64,000 nucleotides of DNA, from NCBI GenBank assembly GCA_934272845.1, contig CAKQSF010000003.1, forward strand, positions 1 through 64,000, read 5' to 3'. Below, piece after piece: positions 46,103 through 55,660 of the stretch. The position numbers were made by a program, and so were the translations under genes. The notes beneath the pieces are model-generated. The model saw nothing but the letters and a program-made list of their open reading frames with translations. It did no database searches and was not told where the DNA came from. Position 1 is the first letter of the stretch. The number at the start of each line of letters is the position of its first letter. The stretch is from an uncultured Prevotella sp. GTDB lineage: Bacteria > Bacteroidota > Bacteroidia > Bacteroidales > Bacteroidaceae.

Positions 46103-46175
46103 TGACCCGCTTGGGGTTCGAACCCAAGACCCCCACATTAAAAGTGTGATGCTCTACCGACTGAGCTAGCGGGTC
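46103..46175 (-). tRNA. tRNA-Lys (anticodon TTT)
   Basis: The 73-base cloverleaf has a GACCCGC acceptor stem pairing with GCGGGTC, a D-arm TAGCTCAGTCGGTAGAGCA, an anticodon loop CTTTTAA giving TTT, and a T-arm with loop TTCGAAC. The discriminator base is A and no CCA is encoded. It stands alone with its own promoter and terminator. Confidence 0.97.
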
Positions 46176-46222
46176 GACCTTTACTTATGACTTCTAAAGA
46201 GCGTGCTCCTTAAAAGCGAGTG

Positions 46223-46253
46223 CAAAATTACAAAGAATATTTTATTCCGCAAA
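46223..46253 (-). promoter_or_regulatory. Promoter of the tRNA-Lys gene
   Basis: On the minus strand TTTG (46250-46253), a 19-base spacer and TAATTTTG (46223-46230) both match the Bacteroidetes consensus. The start would be about 40 bases upstream of the mature tRNA. Confidence 0.8.
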
Positions 46254-46301
46254 ATTTTTCGGTAAAGAATTTGGTATGTTATAATTTTTTAACTTATTCA
46301 C

Positions 46302-46331
46302 TTTGTAGTACAAAAGATTTTTGTAACTTTG
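46302..46331 (+). promoter_or_regulatory. Promoter of the AI-2E/rsmI operon
   Basis: TTTG (46302-46305), an 18-base spacer and TAACTTTG (46324-46331). The spacer is one base shorter than usual. The leader is about 80 bases and becomes A/C-rich near the start codon. Confidence 0.7.
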
Positions 46332-46417
46332 CAGATTAGGGATTTTATGTCGTCATAACGACCATAATCACAATTCCCTAAACATTTAAACCATTAAGTG
46401 ACCAAACAACATTACAA

Positions 46418-47500
46418 ATGATAAACGGCCCCATTACCTTTGACCGCGTGGCGCGTTGGTGCGTCATTGCCTTCGCCTTCGTCGCGGCATATCTCATACT
46501 GCACTACCTTAGTGCGGTGTTGCTGCCATTCTTCATTGCATGGCTCTTCGCCTATCTGCTCTACCCTCTCGTAAAATTCATACAGTATCGCATGCATGTT
46601 AAGATTAGGGCGGTTAGCATACTCATCGCCATGATTGTCTGCATCGCGGTGCTCGGAGGGGTACTATGGCTCATCATACCACCTATGATTGAACAGTTCG
46701 GCAAGTTTACTGCCCTCGCCATACGATACCTGCACCACGTTACTCACATAAGAAACTTCCCTGAAGCAATACAGTGGTGGCTGAACGAGAACAGCGGAGA
46801 GATTGAACACTATCTTAGGTCTGACAATTTCTCGGCTACACTGAAAGAGACGGCACCGCAGTTGTTTAACGTCTTGAGCGAGACGATGAGCGTCATACTG
46901 AGTATTGTTGCATCATGTATCACACTGCTCTATATGTTCTTTATTCTCCTTGACTATGAATATTTGTCTGAGAATTGGATAAAGATTTTCCCAAAGCAGG
47001 TGCGACCTTTCTGGAAAGAACTGATGAAGGACGTGGAGCGTGCCCTTAACAACTATATACGTGGACAGGGTCTCGTAGCGCTCACCATGGGAATACTCTT
47101 CTGCATAGGCTTTACCATCATCGGGTTCCCTATGGCTATCGGCTTGGGAATACTGATTGGCATAATGGACATGGTGCCTTATCTGCATACATTCGCACTT
47201 ATCCCTACGGCTTTTCTTGCTGCCATGAAAGCGGCGGACACCGGAGAGAGTTACTGGATGGTACTGGCATCGGCGGTGGCGGTATTCTGCATCGTGCAGG
47301 TTATTATTGATGCCATCGTGACCCCTAAGATTATGGGGCACAAATTAGGGCTTAACCCTGCCGTACTGCTACTATCGCTGTCTATATGGGGGGCACTCTT
47401 AGGGTTCATAGGACTGATAATTGCACTGCCTGCGACTACCATCATCATAGCATACTGGAAAAAATATGTAACTAAAGACGATACTACATGCTCTACTTAA
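46418..47500 (+). CDS. AI-2E family transporter (PerM/UPF0118), inner-membrane protein
   Basis: The 360-residue protein has about eight hydrophobic segments: a pair near the N-terminus (about 12-50), one at 62-88, then a soluble stretch (about 95-150) and a cluster from 150 to the end. The segment IGFPMAIGLGILIGIMDMVPYL (about 225-250) is the family signature. The family exports small molecules or ions; AI-2 export is known only for some members, so the substrate is open. It is the first gene of a tightly packed operon and its last 13 bases overlap rsmI. Confidence 0.88.
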   Translation: MINGPITFDRVARWCVIAFAFVAAYLILHYLSAVLLPFFIAWLFAYLLYPLVKFIQYRMHVKIRAVSILIAMIVCIAVLGGVLWLIIPPMIEQFGKFTALAIRYLHHVTHIRNFPEAIQWWLNENSGEIEHYLRSDNFSATLKETAPQLFNVLSETMSVILSIVASCITLLYMFFILLDYEYLSENWIKIFPKQVRPFWKELMKDVERALNNYIRGQGLVALTMGILFCIGFTIIGFPMAIGLGILIGIMDMVPYLHTFALIPTAFLAAMKAADTGESYWMVLASAVAVFCIVQVIIDAIVTPKIMGHKLGLNPAVLLLSLSIWGALLGFIGLIIALPATTIIIAYWKKYVTKDDTTCST

Positions 47501-48300
47501 TACCCACACCCGTTGGCAATATGGAAGACATGACCTTCCGCGCCGTTAGACTTCTTAAAGAGGCTGACCTCATTCTATGTGAGGATACTCGCACAAGTGG
47601 CATACTGCTGAAGCATTTTGATATTACGGACAAACGACTCATGGCGCACCATAAGTTTAATGAACATGGCACGTCAAAGGCTATCGTGGAACGCCTGAAG
47701 GCTGGTGAGAAGGTCTGTCTCATCACTGATGCAGGCACTCCGGGCATCAGCGACCCAGGATTCTATCTTGTTCGCGAAGCGATAGAGGCAGGCGTTGAGG
47801 TGCAAACACTGCCTGGCGCAACGGCATTCGTACCTGCTCTAGTCAGCAGCGGACTGCCATGCGACAAGTTTTGCTTTGAGGGCTTCCTCCCACAAAAGAA
47901 AGGACGACAGACCAGACTCATGGAACTCGCAAAGGAACCTCGCACCATGATTATATATGAATCACCTCGCCGAGTAGTGAAAACGTTGGAGCAGTTCTGC
48001 GAGTTCTTCGGAGAGAATAGACGTATCAGCGCGTGTCGCGAGATTTCTAAGGTCTACGAAGAGAGCGTAAGAGGCACGGCAAAGGAGGTTTTAGCCCATT
48101 TCACCGAGGTTGAGCCCAAGGGAGAGTTCGTCATTATCGTCGCTGGATGCGGAGAAAAACAGAATTATGACGAGAAGGAAGAGAACAAAGATAAGCAACA
48201 GGCGAAACCAAGGAAAGAGAGTAAATACCAACGTAAAATGAGAGAGAGGGAGATGCAGAATGGAGAAGGAGAAACTGCTTCACTACGTGTGGAAGCATAA
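47488..48300 (+). CDS. rsmI: 16S rRNA (cytidine1402-2'-O)-methyltransferase RsmI
   Basis: The 270-residue protein shows the RsmI pattern in full: LYLIPTPVGNMEDMTFRA at the start, ADLILCEDTRTS, ITDAGTPGISDPGF (SAM-binding tetrapyrrole-methylase fold) and TLPGATAFVPALVSSGLP. It methylates the ribose of C1402 in the decoding centre of 16S rRNA with SAM. The C-terminal 45 residues are a charged Lys/Glu/Gln-rich tail. The start overlaps the AI-2E gene by 13 bases and the end overlaps the DUF2851 gene by 41 bases, so translation is probably coupled. Confidence 0.96.
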   Translation: MLYLIPTPVGNMEDMTFRAVRLLKEADLILCEDTRTSGILLKHFDITDKRLMAHHKFNEHGTSKAIVERLKAGEKVCLITDAGTPGISDPGFYLVREAIEAGVEVQTLPGATAFVPALVSSGLPCDKFCFEGFLPQKKGRQTRLMELAKEPRTMIIYESPRRVVKTLEQFCEFFGENRRISACREISKVYEESVRGTAKEVLAHFTEVEPKGEFVIIVAGCGEKQNYDEKEENKDKQQAKPRKESKYQRKMREREMQNGEGETASLRVEA

Positions 48301-49483
48301 AATATTACCATTGGGCACGCTACGCACCACCGAAGAACAGAAGGTGGAGGTGATTGACACCGGATTGCACAACAGGAACGATGCCGGACCTGATTTCTTT
48401 AATGCAAAAGTTAAGATTGACGGCATGCTATGGGTGGGCAACATTGAGGTCCACATCAAGGCGAGCGACTGGTATCGTCATCGACACGACACTGATGAAG
48501 CGTACGATAATGTTATTCTACACGTGGTAGAAATGGCTGACATGGACGTGGAGACATCGAAAGGCAAGACGCTGACAACCATAGAAGTACCTATACCACA
48601 ACAACTTTGCGAGGACTATCAAGAACTACTGATGGCTGATAAGTATCCTCCATGCAACAGGGTGATACCGTCATTGCCAAAACTTAAGGTACACTCTTGG
48701 CTCACCGCTCTACAAACGGAGCGGTTAGAACAAAAGACCTCTGCCATACTGCAAAGGGTTAAAGTTCTCGGCGGGTCATGGGACGATGCCTACTTTGCTA
48801 CACTTGCACGCAGTTTTGGATTTGGCATCAATGGCGAAGCGTTCGATACATGGGCTATGATGCAACCTACTAAGGCGGCTGGACACCATCGTGACGACCT
48901 CTTCCAGGTGGAAAGCATCTTCATAGGACAAGCAGGACTGCTCGACAGAGTGGACGATCGCTACGCTAAGGAGTATAACTATATGCGCCACAAATTTGGT
49001 CTCATACCGATGGATTCTACCATTTGGCGCTATCTACGCACTCGTCCGCAGAATTTTCCACACGTAAGACTGCAACAACTTGCACGTATGTACCATGAGA
49101 GACGCACCTCACTGGCTAGTCTTTTAGAATGCCATAACATCGATGAAATCGGCAAATTATATAACATCAAAGGTAAAAAACTGGAGTTATTGATAATAAA
49201 TGCTGCTGCGCCTTCTATCTTTGCATACGGTAGGAGCCATGCGAACGAAGAACTGTGTGAGCGCGCATTTGAGTTATTAGAATCTCTAAAAGCCGAGGAC
49301 AACAACATCATTCGAATGTGGAAAGAATGTGGCATAACAGCCACATCGGCTTCTGACAGCCAAGCACTGATACAACTAAAGAAGGAATATTGCGACCGTA
49401 AGGACTGCCTGCGCTGCCGTTTCGGCAACGATTTCCTTACAAGCAGTTACAAAAACGCCTTTCTGCACGAAGAAAAGCAATAA
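48260..49483 (+). CDS. DUF2851 family protein
   Basis: The 407-residue protein matches the Bacteroidetes family DUF2851: EKLLHYVWKHKILPLGTL at the start, NAGPDFFNAKVKIDG-type motif (residues about 37-53) and GNIEVHIKASDWYRHRHD. There is no signal peptide or membrane helix, so it is cytoplasmic. The biochemical role is unknown. Four Cys near the C-terminus (YCDRKDCLRCRFG) could bind a metal. Its start lies inside rsmI (41-base overlap). Confidence 0.9.
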   Translation: MEKEKLLHYVWKHKILPLGTLRTTEEQKVEVIDTGLHNRNDAGPDFFNAKVKIDGMLWVGNIEVHIKASDWYRHRHDTDEAYDNVILHVVEMADMDVETSKGKTLTTIEVPIPQQLCEDYQELLMADKYPPCNRVIPSLPKLKVHSWLTALQTERLEQKTSAILQRVKVLGGSWDDAYFATLARSFGFGINGEAFDTWAMMQPTKAAGHHRDDLFQVESIFIGQAGLLDRVDDRYAKEYNYMRHKFGLIPMDSTIWRYLRTRPQNFPHVRLQQLARMYHERRTSLASLLECHNIDEIGKLYNIKGKKLELLIINAAAPSIFAYGRSHANEELCERAFELLESLKAEDNNIIRMWKECGITATSASDSQALIQLKKEYCDRKDCLRCRFGNDFLTSSYKNAFLHEEKQ

Positions 49484-49574
49484 GGCGAAACATACAAACA
49501 ATAAACAACAAAAACAACAAACAACCCAACAACTAAACGACAAAAACACTAAACAACCAAACAACAATACAACC

Positions 49575-50813
49575 ATGGTTCTCAACTACATATTCGTATC
49601 ATTCTTCTTCATAGCCTTCGTTATCGGACTTTTCCGCCTTATCATCATGGGCGATACGGAAGTGTTCCCGGCTATGATGAACTCTACTTTTGACTCCTCT
49701 AAAACCGCTTTTGAGATTTCGCTCGGATTGACTGGCGTTCTCTCACTGTGGCTCGGCATAATGAAGATTGGAGAGAAAGGCGGCGTGGTCAACGTGATTG
49801 CTAAAATACTATCTCCTGTATTCTGTAAACTATTCCCCGACATTCCAAAGGGACACCCTGTGACGGGCAGTATATTCATGAACCTTGCGGCAAACATGCT
49901 CGGGCTTGACAATGCCGCAACGCCTCTCGGACTGAAAGCCATGGAACAGATGCAACAACTGAACAAAAAGCCCGACACTGCCACCAACCCTATGATTATG
50001 TTCTTGGTGCTCAACACCTCTGGACTGACGCTCATCCCCGTAAGCATCATGGTATATAGGGCGCAAATGGGAGCAGCACAACCTACGGATATCTTCATCC
50101 CTATATTGATAGCGACGTTCTTCTCTACCGTAGCGGGTATCATTATCACCAGTGTTTACCAGCACATTAACCTCTTCAACCGTGTAATGATCTTCACCCT
50201 AGGTGGCATGATGGCTCTCGTTGCTGCCATAATATGGGGGTTCTCACAGATGGATAAGGAGACAATGAATATCGTTAGTACCAGTGCGGCGAATATACTT
50301 CTGATGACAATAATCATCGGTTTCATCGCTGCAGGAGTCTACAAGAAGGTGAATGTGTACGATGCTTTCATTGAAGGAGCGAAAGACGGCTTCACCACCG
50401 CTGTGCGTATTATTCCTTATCTCGTTGCTATACTGGTGGGCATCGGCGTATTTCGTGCCTCTGGTGCAATGGATGCCATTATCGAAGGAATTAAATGGAT
50501 GGTATCAGCATGTGGCTTTAACACTGACTTCGTGGGAGCATTGCCAACCGCCCTGATGAAACCTCTCTCAGGAAGTGGGGCAAGGGGCATGATGGTCGAT
50601 GCTATGACCACATACGGAGCAGACTCGTTCGTAGGAAGACTGAGTTGTATTTTCCAAGGTTCCACAGACACTACTTTCTATATTCTCGCCGTTTACTTCG
50701 GCAGTGTGGGAATAAGAAAGACACGACACGCAGTGGCTTGCGGACTGCTTGCAGACTTTTGCGGAGTCATTGCGGCAATAGCCGTGGCGTATTTGTTCTT
50801 TGGTAGCATTTAG
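49575..50813 (+). CDS. SpmA/SpmB-like fused nucleoside-recognition (Gate) domain membrane protein
   Basis: The 412-residue integral membrane protein corresponds to a fusion of the two spore maturation proteins. The SpmA-like half is about 1-210 (NLAANMLGLDNAATPLGLKAM is the signature). The SpmB-like half is about 260-412 (ALPTALMKPLSGSGARGMMVD and FQGSTDTTFYILAVYFGSVG). Both halves carry a nucleoside-recognition/Gate fold. The organism type does not sporulate, so a transport-like housekeeping role is likely but unproven. It follows the DUF2851 gene after 91 bases of A/C-rich, G-poor leader and is probably the last gene of the operon. Confidence 0.9.
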   Translation: MVLNYIFVSFFFIAFVIGLFRLIIMGDTEVFPAMMNSTFDSSKTAFEISLGLTGVLSLWLGIMKIGEKGGVVNVIAKILSPVFCKLFPDIPKGHPVTGSIFMNLAANMLGLDNAATPLGLKAMEQMQQLNKKPDTATNPMIMFLVLNTSGLTLIPVSIMVYRAQMGAAQPTDIFIPILIATFFSTVAGIIITSVYQHINLFNRVMIFTLGGMMALVAAIIWGFSQMDKETMNIVSTSAANILLMTIIIGFIAAGVYKKVNVYDAFIEGAKDGFTTAVRIIPYLVAILVGIGVFRASGAMDAIIEGIKWMVSACGFNTDFVGALPTALMKPLSGSGARGMMVDAMTTYGADSFVGRLSCIFQGSTDTTFYILAVYFGSVGIRKTRHAVACGLLADFCGVIAAIAVAYLFFGSI

Positions 50814-50864
50814 AACTAAATTTCATTAGGAAATGAACAGAATTGCGAAATGAACTAATGTGGA

Positions 50865-50896
50865 CTTGTTTTTAACAATATTTTTTATTAAATTTG
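50865..50896 (+). promoter_or_regulatory. Promoter of the lipoprotein/M64/kinase cluster
   Basis: CTTG (50865-50868, three of four against TTTG), a 20-base spacer and TAAATTTG (50889-50896). The start codon follows only 8 bases after the -7 box, so the transcript would have almost no leader. Confidence 0.62.
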
Positions 50897-50904
50897 CATC
50901 CTAA

Positions 50905-51201
50905 ATGAAGATACTACTGACTGCACTAATATCTATGATGGTAATATATGGTTGCTCTGGCTCACCAAATATCATCGATAACAACGGTGAAGACGATGAT
51001 AAAACGGGCGAAACGACTACGCAACCAGGCGAAAACGCAGGAGGCAAGCCTGACAATGACAACAACACTCCTGACAACAGTGGTAATGACAACAAGCCCA
51101 ATAAGGACGATAACAAAGGCGACAAGGTTAACAACGGAATAGATATCGGGGTCAACAACTGGGAAAAAGACAATAATGACAACGGCGGAAACGCTCAATA
51201 G
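50905..51201 (+). CDS. Small Asn/Asp-rich lipoprotein, unknown function
   Basis: The 98-residue protein has a short lipoprotein signal with Cys17 (MMVIYGCSGS). Almost all of the rest is low complexity, built from Asp, Asn, Gly, Lys and Pro, with no predicted fold. It looks like a flexible surface spacer or tether, but no family is recognised. The M1 start is needed for a full signal peptide, although it leaves almost no mRNA leader. The next gene starts 22 bases downstream. Confidence 0.65.
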   Translation: MKILLTALISMMVIYGCSGSPNIIDNNGEDDDKTGETTTQPGENAGGKPDNDNNTPDNSGNDNKPNKDDNKGDKVNNGIDIGVNNWEKDNNDNGGNAQ

Positions 51202-51223
51202 CGATACTGTCAAGGCATACTGA

Positions 51224-54200
51224 ATGATGAAAAATACACTGTTCACAAGACTACTCCACATTATATGCGGCATACTGCTGATTGCGGCATGCTCGGATAA
51301 TGATATGCTTGACTCTGCAAAGCCAGGCACTGGCGGCGTGATATCACTGGCTGGAGAGATAGATCAAGTGGCAGTAACAAGGGTAAACGACCAAGGGTTT
51401 GCTGACGGTGATGTCATGGGCGTATACATTGTTAACTATGAAGGTACAAAACCAGGGACACTACTTGCACAAGGTAACCATGCTAACAACCTCAGACTTA
51501 CCTACGATGAGGATGCAAACAAATGGAATACTGCGAACACACTATATTGGAAGGACAAAAACACGCACGTTGACGTGTACGGTTACTACCCTTACGGCAC
51601 GCCACAGGTAGTGGAGGAATATCAATTCACTGTACAAAGGGACCAGAGTCAAGCCACCGCTAACGGTGTAATGGGCGGTTATGAGGCAAGTGACTTCCTG
51701 TGGGGAAAGGCTACTGACATTGCGCCTACAGCGAGCACCATACTCCTTTCCATGAAGCATTGCATGTCTTCTCTGTGCGTAACACTGCAAGAAGGAACGG
51801 GATTTAAGACAGGGGAATGGGCGAACGCTGAGAAAAGTGTACTCGCAACGAACCTGATTAGAAAGGCGGAGATTAACCTTAACACGGGAAAGGTAAGCCA
51901 AAACGGTGGCGTTGAAAGCACGGCAACAATCCCCGCACGTACAAACAACGAATGGAGAGCAATCGTTGTGCCACAGACTGTTGCGGCTGGAACTACGCTT
52001 TTCAGCATAACAATAGACGGAAAACCATACAAATTCTCAAAGAACGAGGACTTTTCATACGTAGAAAAGATGATGATGAACTTCACAATACGTGTGGATA
52101 AGAAGTCTGATGAGGGTGGGTACGCCCTTTCATTAGTAAGCGAAAGCATCACACCATGGGAGAACGACCTCGTCAGTCACGATGGAACCGCAAAGCAATA
52201 CGTCATTGTTAAGTCTACAATGGGGCACCTTGGAGATTCTATACAAAAGAACTTTAAGGCATACACCAACATAAAGAACCTCAAGATAACAGGAAGCATG
52301 AATGACTATGACTATCAGTTCTTGAAAGAACAGATGCCTGGTCTGCAAGCAATAAACTTGAAAGAGGTCATTACTAACGGCATATTGCCTGATTGCGCCT
52401 TTGAAAACCACAACTTACAGAGAATAATACTACCCGATTACCTAAGAACTATTGGTAAATTTGCGTTCAGTGGATGTAAAAACCTTACAGGTTCTCTAAT
52501 CATTCCTGATGGCGTTACCCAAATATATTACAGCGCATTTAACGAATGTGAGGGCCTTAACGGCACGCTAACACTACCAAATACTCTTGAGTCAATAGGT
52601 AATTTAGCATTCGCTAAATGTAAATTCAACTGTGAGTTATTATTACCCAATTCATTAAAAGAGATTTACGACCAAGTATTTGACGAGAATACCAATCTCT
52701 ATGGTAATCTTATTCTCCCTGAGAATTTGACTAAAATAGGTGAATGGGCATTCGCACACTGCACAGGAATCACTGGTAGTTTAACAATACCGGATAAAAT
52801 AAAGGAGATTGGTTTTGCGGCATTTGTGGACATTCCATTTGACGGAACTCTGTCATTACCAAATGGAATTACTACTATTAATACATATACATTCATGAAT
52901 ACCAACTTCACTGGCGAACTGAGGTTGCCAGAATCGTTAACAAGCATTCATGAAAGCGCATTTAATAATACAAACTTCACTGGGCGATTGAAGTTACCTA
53001 AGAATCTTGCTGTGATAGGTGCAAGGGCATTCGCACGTTGCGGAGGCTTTACAGGGACCTTAGAAATACCTGAAGAAGTTACAAGTATTCCCGAACAAGC
53101 ATTCTGGGACTGCCAGAATATACAAGAACTGATACTGCCAGAAAATCTCTCTGCTATTAACTCTGAGGCTTTTAGGATTTGTCATGGCTTAAAGACTATT
53201 ATATGTAAAAGTGCAGAACCACCAAGAAACAATAATGGTTTCCTAGGCATTGACCTCAGTCATGTCACGCTGGAAGTACCTGAAGCATCGCTTAATTCGT
53301 ACCGAACAGCACCTGGATGGCGTGAATTCCCAAACATAACAGCACACCACGAGTTGTCATGTTCTACTCAAGGTTACGATGTTCTGAACGCAAAGACAAC
53401 GCATACCTTTACTGTTCACTCTGAAGGAGAGTGGATAGTACAGAGCAAACCAGACTGGTGTACGCTGTCAAAAGCCAGCGGTAACGGCACAACTGAGGTG
53501 CAACTGACTATCAATCAACTGTCGAAAGGCAGCGAGGACCGCAGCGGGGACATCGTACTGAAACTGAAAGACAAATACTATAACTGTAAGATTGCAGTGA
53601 AACAACACGACTTTCAGTACGATGAAAACCAGACAATAACGCTGCAGAACGCTACAAAAGGCAATAATAGGGGCATAAACATAGTGCTGTTAGGCGATGG
53701 CTACACCGCTTCTGACATTAAGAGCGGCAGTTACATGACCGACATTAACAATGCTGTAAACTACTTCTTCGGCATAGAACCATACACTACATACCGAAAT
53801 TACTTCAATATTTATACCGCTATAGCACTGTCTGACGAACAGGGCGTGGGCACTTCGAACACCAACTGCAACAATCGCTTCAAGACTATGGCTACAAGTA
53901 GCAACACGTTAACGTGCGACCACGAGACTGTAATGAAGTATGTGCAGAACGCTATCAAAGCAAGCGACGAGAAAATGAAGCAAACTCTCGTCATTATCAT
54001 ACCCAACACCAGCGAGTATGAGGGCAAGACATACACATGGGAGGATGGTTCTACACTGTCTATCTGTCCACGAAGCACAAAGGATTACCCGTATGATACA
54101 CGCGGAACGATACAACATGAGGCTGGCGGACACGGCTTCGGCAAACTTGGTGACGAGTTGATACGCCACAGCGCATATATAGATAACTGCGGTTGCAGTT

Positions 54201-54628
54201 GCTGCGACCACGACAATATGATTAAGTATGCACAATCATTAGGGTGGTATCAGAACGTTTCTCTTACGGAGAAAGCACAGAACGTACCATGGAGTCACCT
54301 GCTGAAAGATAGCCGTTACAACGATATCGTGGACGTTTACGAGGGGGCTTTCATGCACTCTAAAGGAGCATTTCGCTCTGAAATAACTTCGTGCATGAAT
54401 AAGTACACACCGTATTACAACACTATCAGCCGCGAAAGCATAGTGAAACGTATTAAGAACTATGCTGGAGAGAATTTCTCCTTTGAAGACTTCGTGAAGA
54501 ACGACAACAGGAGTGCAGTATCATTGGCAAGGGGAACTGCCGCAAAAACTGCTACTACGACGAGCCACAAGCATTCACATCCTGTGATAATGAAGGGTAG
54601 TCCGCTGCATAGCGGGACCAGAAGATGA
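51224..54628 (+). CDS. Surface lipoprotein: fimbrillin-like + BspA-type LRR + BACON + M64 peptidase
   Basis: The 1134-residue protein has a lipobox with Cys23 (LIAACSDND). In order it carries a fimbrillin-like domain (about 35-315), BspA-type LRR_5 repeats (about 340-705, with units such as LPNTLESIGNLAFAKC), a BACON domain (about 710-795, EGEWIVQSKPDWCTLS) and an M64 (IgA-peptidase-like) zinc metallopeptidase domain (about 805-1090). The zinc site reads HEAGGHGFGKLGDE (His965, Glu966, His970, Asp977/Glu978), one residue longer between the His than plain HExxH. INIVLLGDGYTASD is the typical M64 start. It is probably a cell-surface protease that binds protein or glycan ligands through the LRR and BACON parts. 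The host target is unknown. Confidence 0.87.
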   Translation: MMKNTLFTRLLHIICGILLIAACSDNDMLDSAKPGTGGVISLAGEIDQVAVTRVNDQGFADGDVMGVYIVNYEGTKPGTLLAQGNHANNLRLTYDEDANKWNTANTLYWKDKNTHVDVYGYYPYGTPQVVEEYQFTVQRDQSQATANGVMGGYEASDFLWGKATDIAPTASTILLSMKHCMSSLCVTLQEGTGFKTGEWANAEKSVLATNLIRKAEINLNTGKVSQNGGVESTATIPARTNNEWRAIVVPQTVAAGTTLFSITIDGKPYKFSKNEDFSYVEKMMMNFTIRVDKKSDEGGYALSLVSESITPWENDLVSHDGTAKQYVIVKSTMGHLGDSIQKNFKAYTNIKNLKITGSMNDYDYQFLKEQMPGLQAINLKEVITNGILPDCAFENHNLQRIILPDYLRTIGKFAFSGCKNLTGSLIIPDGVTQIYYSAFNECEGLNGTLTLPNTLESIGNLAFAKCKFNCELLLPNSLKEIYDQVFDENTNLYGNLILPENLTKIGEWAFAHCTGITGSLTIPDKIKEIGFAAFVDIPFDGTLSLPNGITTINTYTFMNTNFTGELRLPESLTSIHESAFNNTNFTGRLKLPKNLAVIGARAFARCGGFTGTLEIPEEVTSIPEQAFWDCQNIQELILPENLSAINSEAFRICHGLKTIICKSAEPPRNNNGFLGIDLSHVTLEVPEASLNSYRTAPGWREFPNITAHHELSCSTQGYDVLNAKTTHTFTVHSEGEWIVQSKPDWCTLSKASGNGTTEVQLTINQLSKGSEDRSGDIVLKLKDKYYNCKIAVKQHDFQYDENQTITLQNATKGNNRGINIVLLGDGYTASDIKSGSYMTDINNAVNYFFGIEPYTTYRNYFNIYTAIALSDEQGVGTSNTNCNNRFKTMATSSNTLTCDHETVMKYVQNAIKASDEKMKQTLVIIIPNTSEYEGKTYTWEDGSTLSICPRSTKDYPYDTRGTIQHEAGGHGFGKLGDELIRHSAYIDNCGCSCCDHDNMIKYAQSLGWYQNVSLTEKAQNVPWSHLLKDSRYNDIVDVYEGAFMHSKGAFRSEITSCMNKYTPYYNTISRESIVKRIKNYAGENFSFEDFVKNDNRSAVSLARGTAAKTATTTSHKHSHPVIMKGSPLHSGTRR

Positions 54629-54693
54629 TAACATTCATCAAGAAGATGACAACATTCACCTCGAAAACCCACTCTAATTAAAAAGAGAAGACT

Positions 54694-55578
54694 ATGAAGA
54701 AAACATACATTATATTATATATGCTGCTGGTTTACGCCACAGTCTCTATGATATCATGTTCTGATGATAGCGGAATCACGGTGCAAACGGAACCACAACC
54801 GCAAGCGTTGACATTCGAGATAACGCATCCTTCAGCCGTCTCAAGGGCGACAGATACGGGGTTTGAAGACGGTGACAGGATAGGAATCTTCGTCAATAAG
54901 GTAGGAACAGTGCTGGAGCCAAGTGGCAACGAGATTAACAATGAGATGCTTTCATGCCTTTCAGGCGCATGGTCTGCAACAAAAGATCTGTATCTTAAAG
55001 AAGGAAATTACAACGTCTGCGCATACTATCCCTATGCTAAAGTCACATCGGTAGATAATATGGACTTTGCTGTCAGCACCAACCAAAGCCAACATGTGAA
55101 CTATAGTGCGAGCGACTTAATGTACGCCAGTAGCACTAACTACAGCGATGTGCACTCTCCCATCAGGCTTACCTTCAGTCATGCGCTTAGTAAACTGACA
55201 ATAAGGCTGATAAAGGATGAGGACTATGAGGGCGATCTACCAAGCAATATACAAGTATACATCCACAATACCGTGCCCAAGGCTACATTCGATATGGCCT
55301 CTGGCATAGCGACAAAGAAAGCGAAAGAGGCCGTAAAAACAATAAGAGCATACCAGGCTGGAAACCAAGCATACGAGGCAATAATAGTGCCTCAGAGGCT
55401 GGAAACACGCCTTCCTCTGATTGAAATCGTAACAGGCAACATCAGTTATCTGCTAGAAAGCAAGTTTGTCTTCAAGCGAGGAATGAACCATGTGGTAAAC
55501 ATTGTCATACCTAACAGTCCTGAACAGATTAAGATGGACATCGGAGGCACAACACAAAACTGGCAAACGGCAGACTAA
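54694..55578 (+). CDS. Fimbrillin family lipoprotein
   Basis: The 294-residue protein has a lipobox with Cys22 (SMISCSDDS). The rest has the composition and motifs of fimbrillin-like (FimB/Mfa2-like) proteins: DTGFEDGDRIGIFV, NVCAYYPYA, SDLMYAS and LTFSHALSKLTIRL. The same motifs occur in the N-terminal domain of the preceding M64 protein (GFADGDVMGVYIV, VYGYYPYG, MKHCMSSLCVTL), so the two are related in that domain. The family forms fimbriae tips or surface-anchored adhesins. It follows the M64 gene by 65 bases. Confidence 0.85.
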   Translation: MKKTYIILYMLLVYATVSMISCSDDSGITVQTEPQPQALTFEITHPSAVSRATDTGFEDGDRIGIFVNKVGTVLEPSGNEINNEMLSCLSGAWSATKDLYLKEGNYNVCAYYPYAKVTSVDNMDFAVSTNQSQHVNYSASDLMYASSTNYSDVHSPIRLTFSHALSKLTIRLIKDEDYEGDLPSNIQVYIHNTVPKATFDMASGIATKKAKEAVKTIRAYQAGNQAYEAIIVPQRLETRLPLIEIVTGNISYLLESKFVFKRGMNHVVNIVIPNSPEQIKMDIGGTTQNWQTAD

Positions 55579-55660
55579 CGACATAATATAAGAAACAGAA
55601 AAAGCACTAATCACACACGAATAAACGACCCAACCAGCAAATCATCAAACGATTAAGTAA

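Noticed and set aside
50822..50862. CATTAG/CTAATG pairing behind the SpmA/SpmB-like gene as a terminator
   Set aside because: The stem is only six bases with a large loop, and the T-rich stretch that follows is part of the next promoter.
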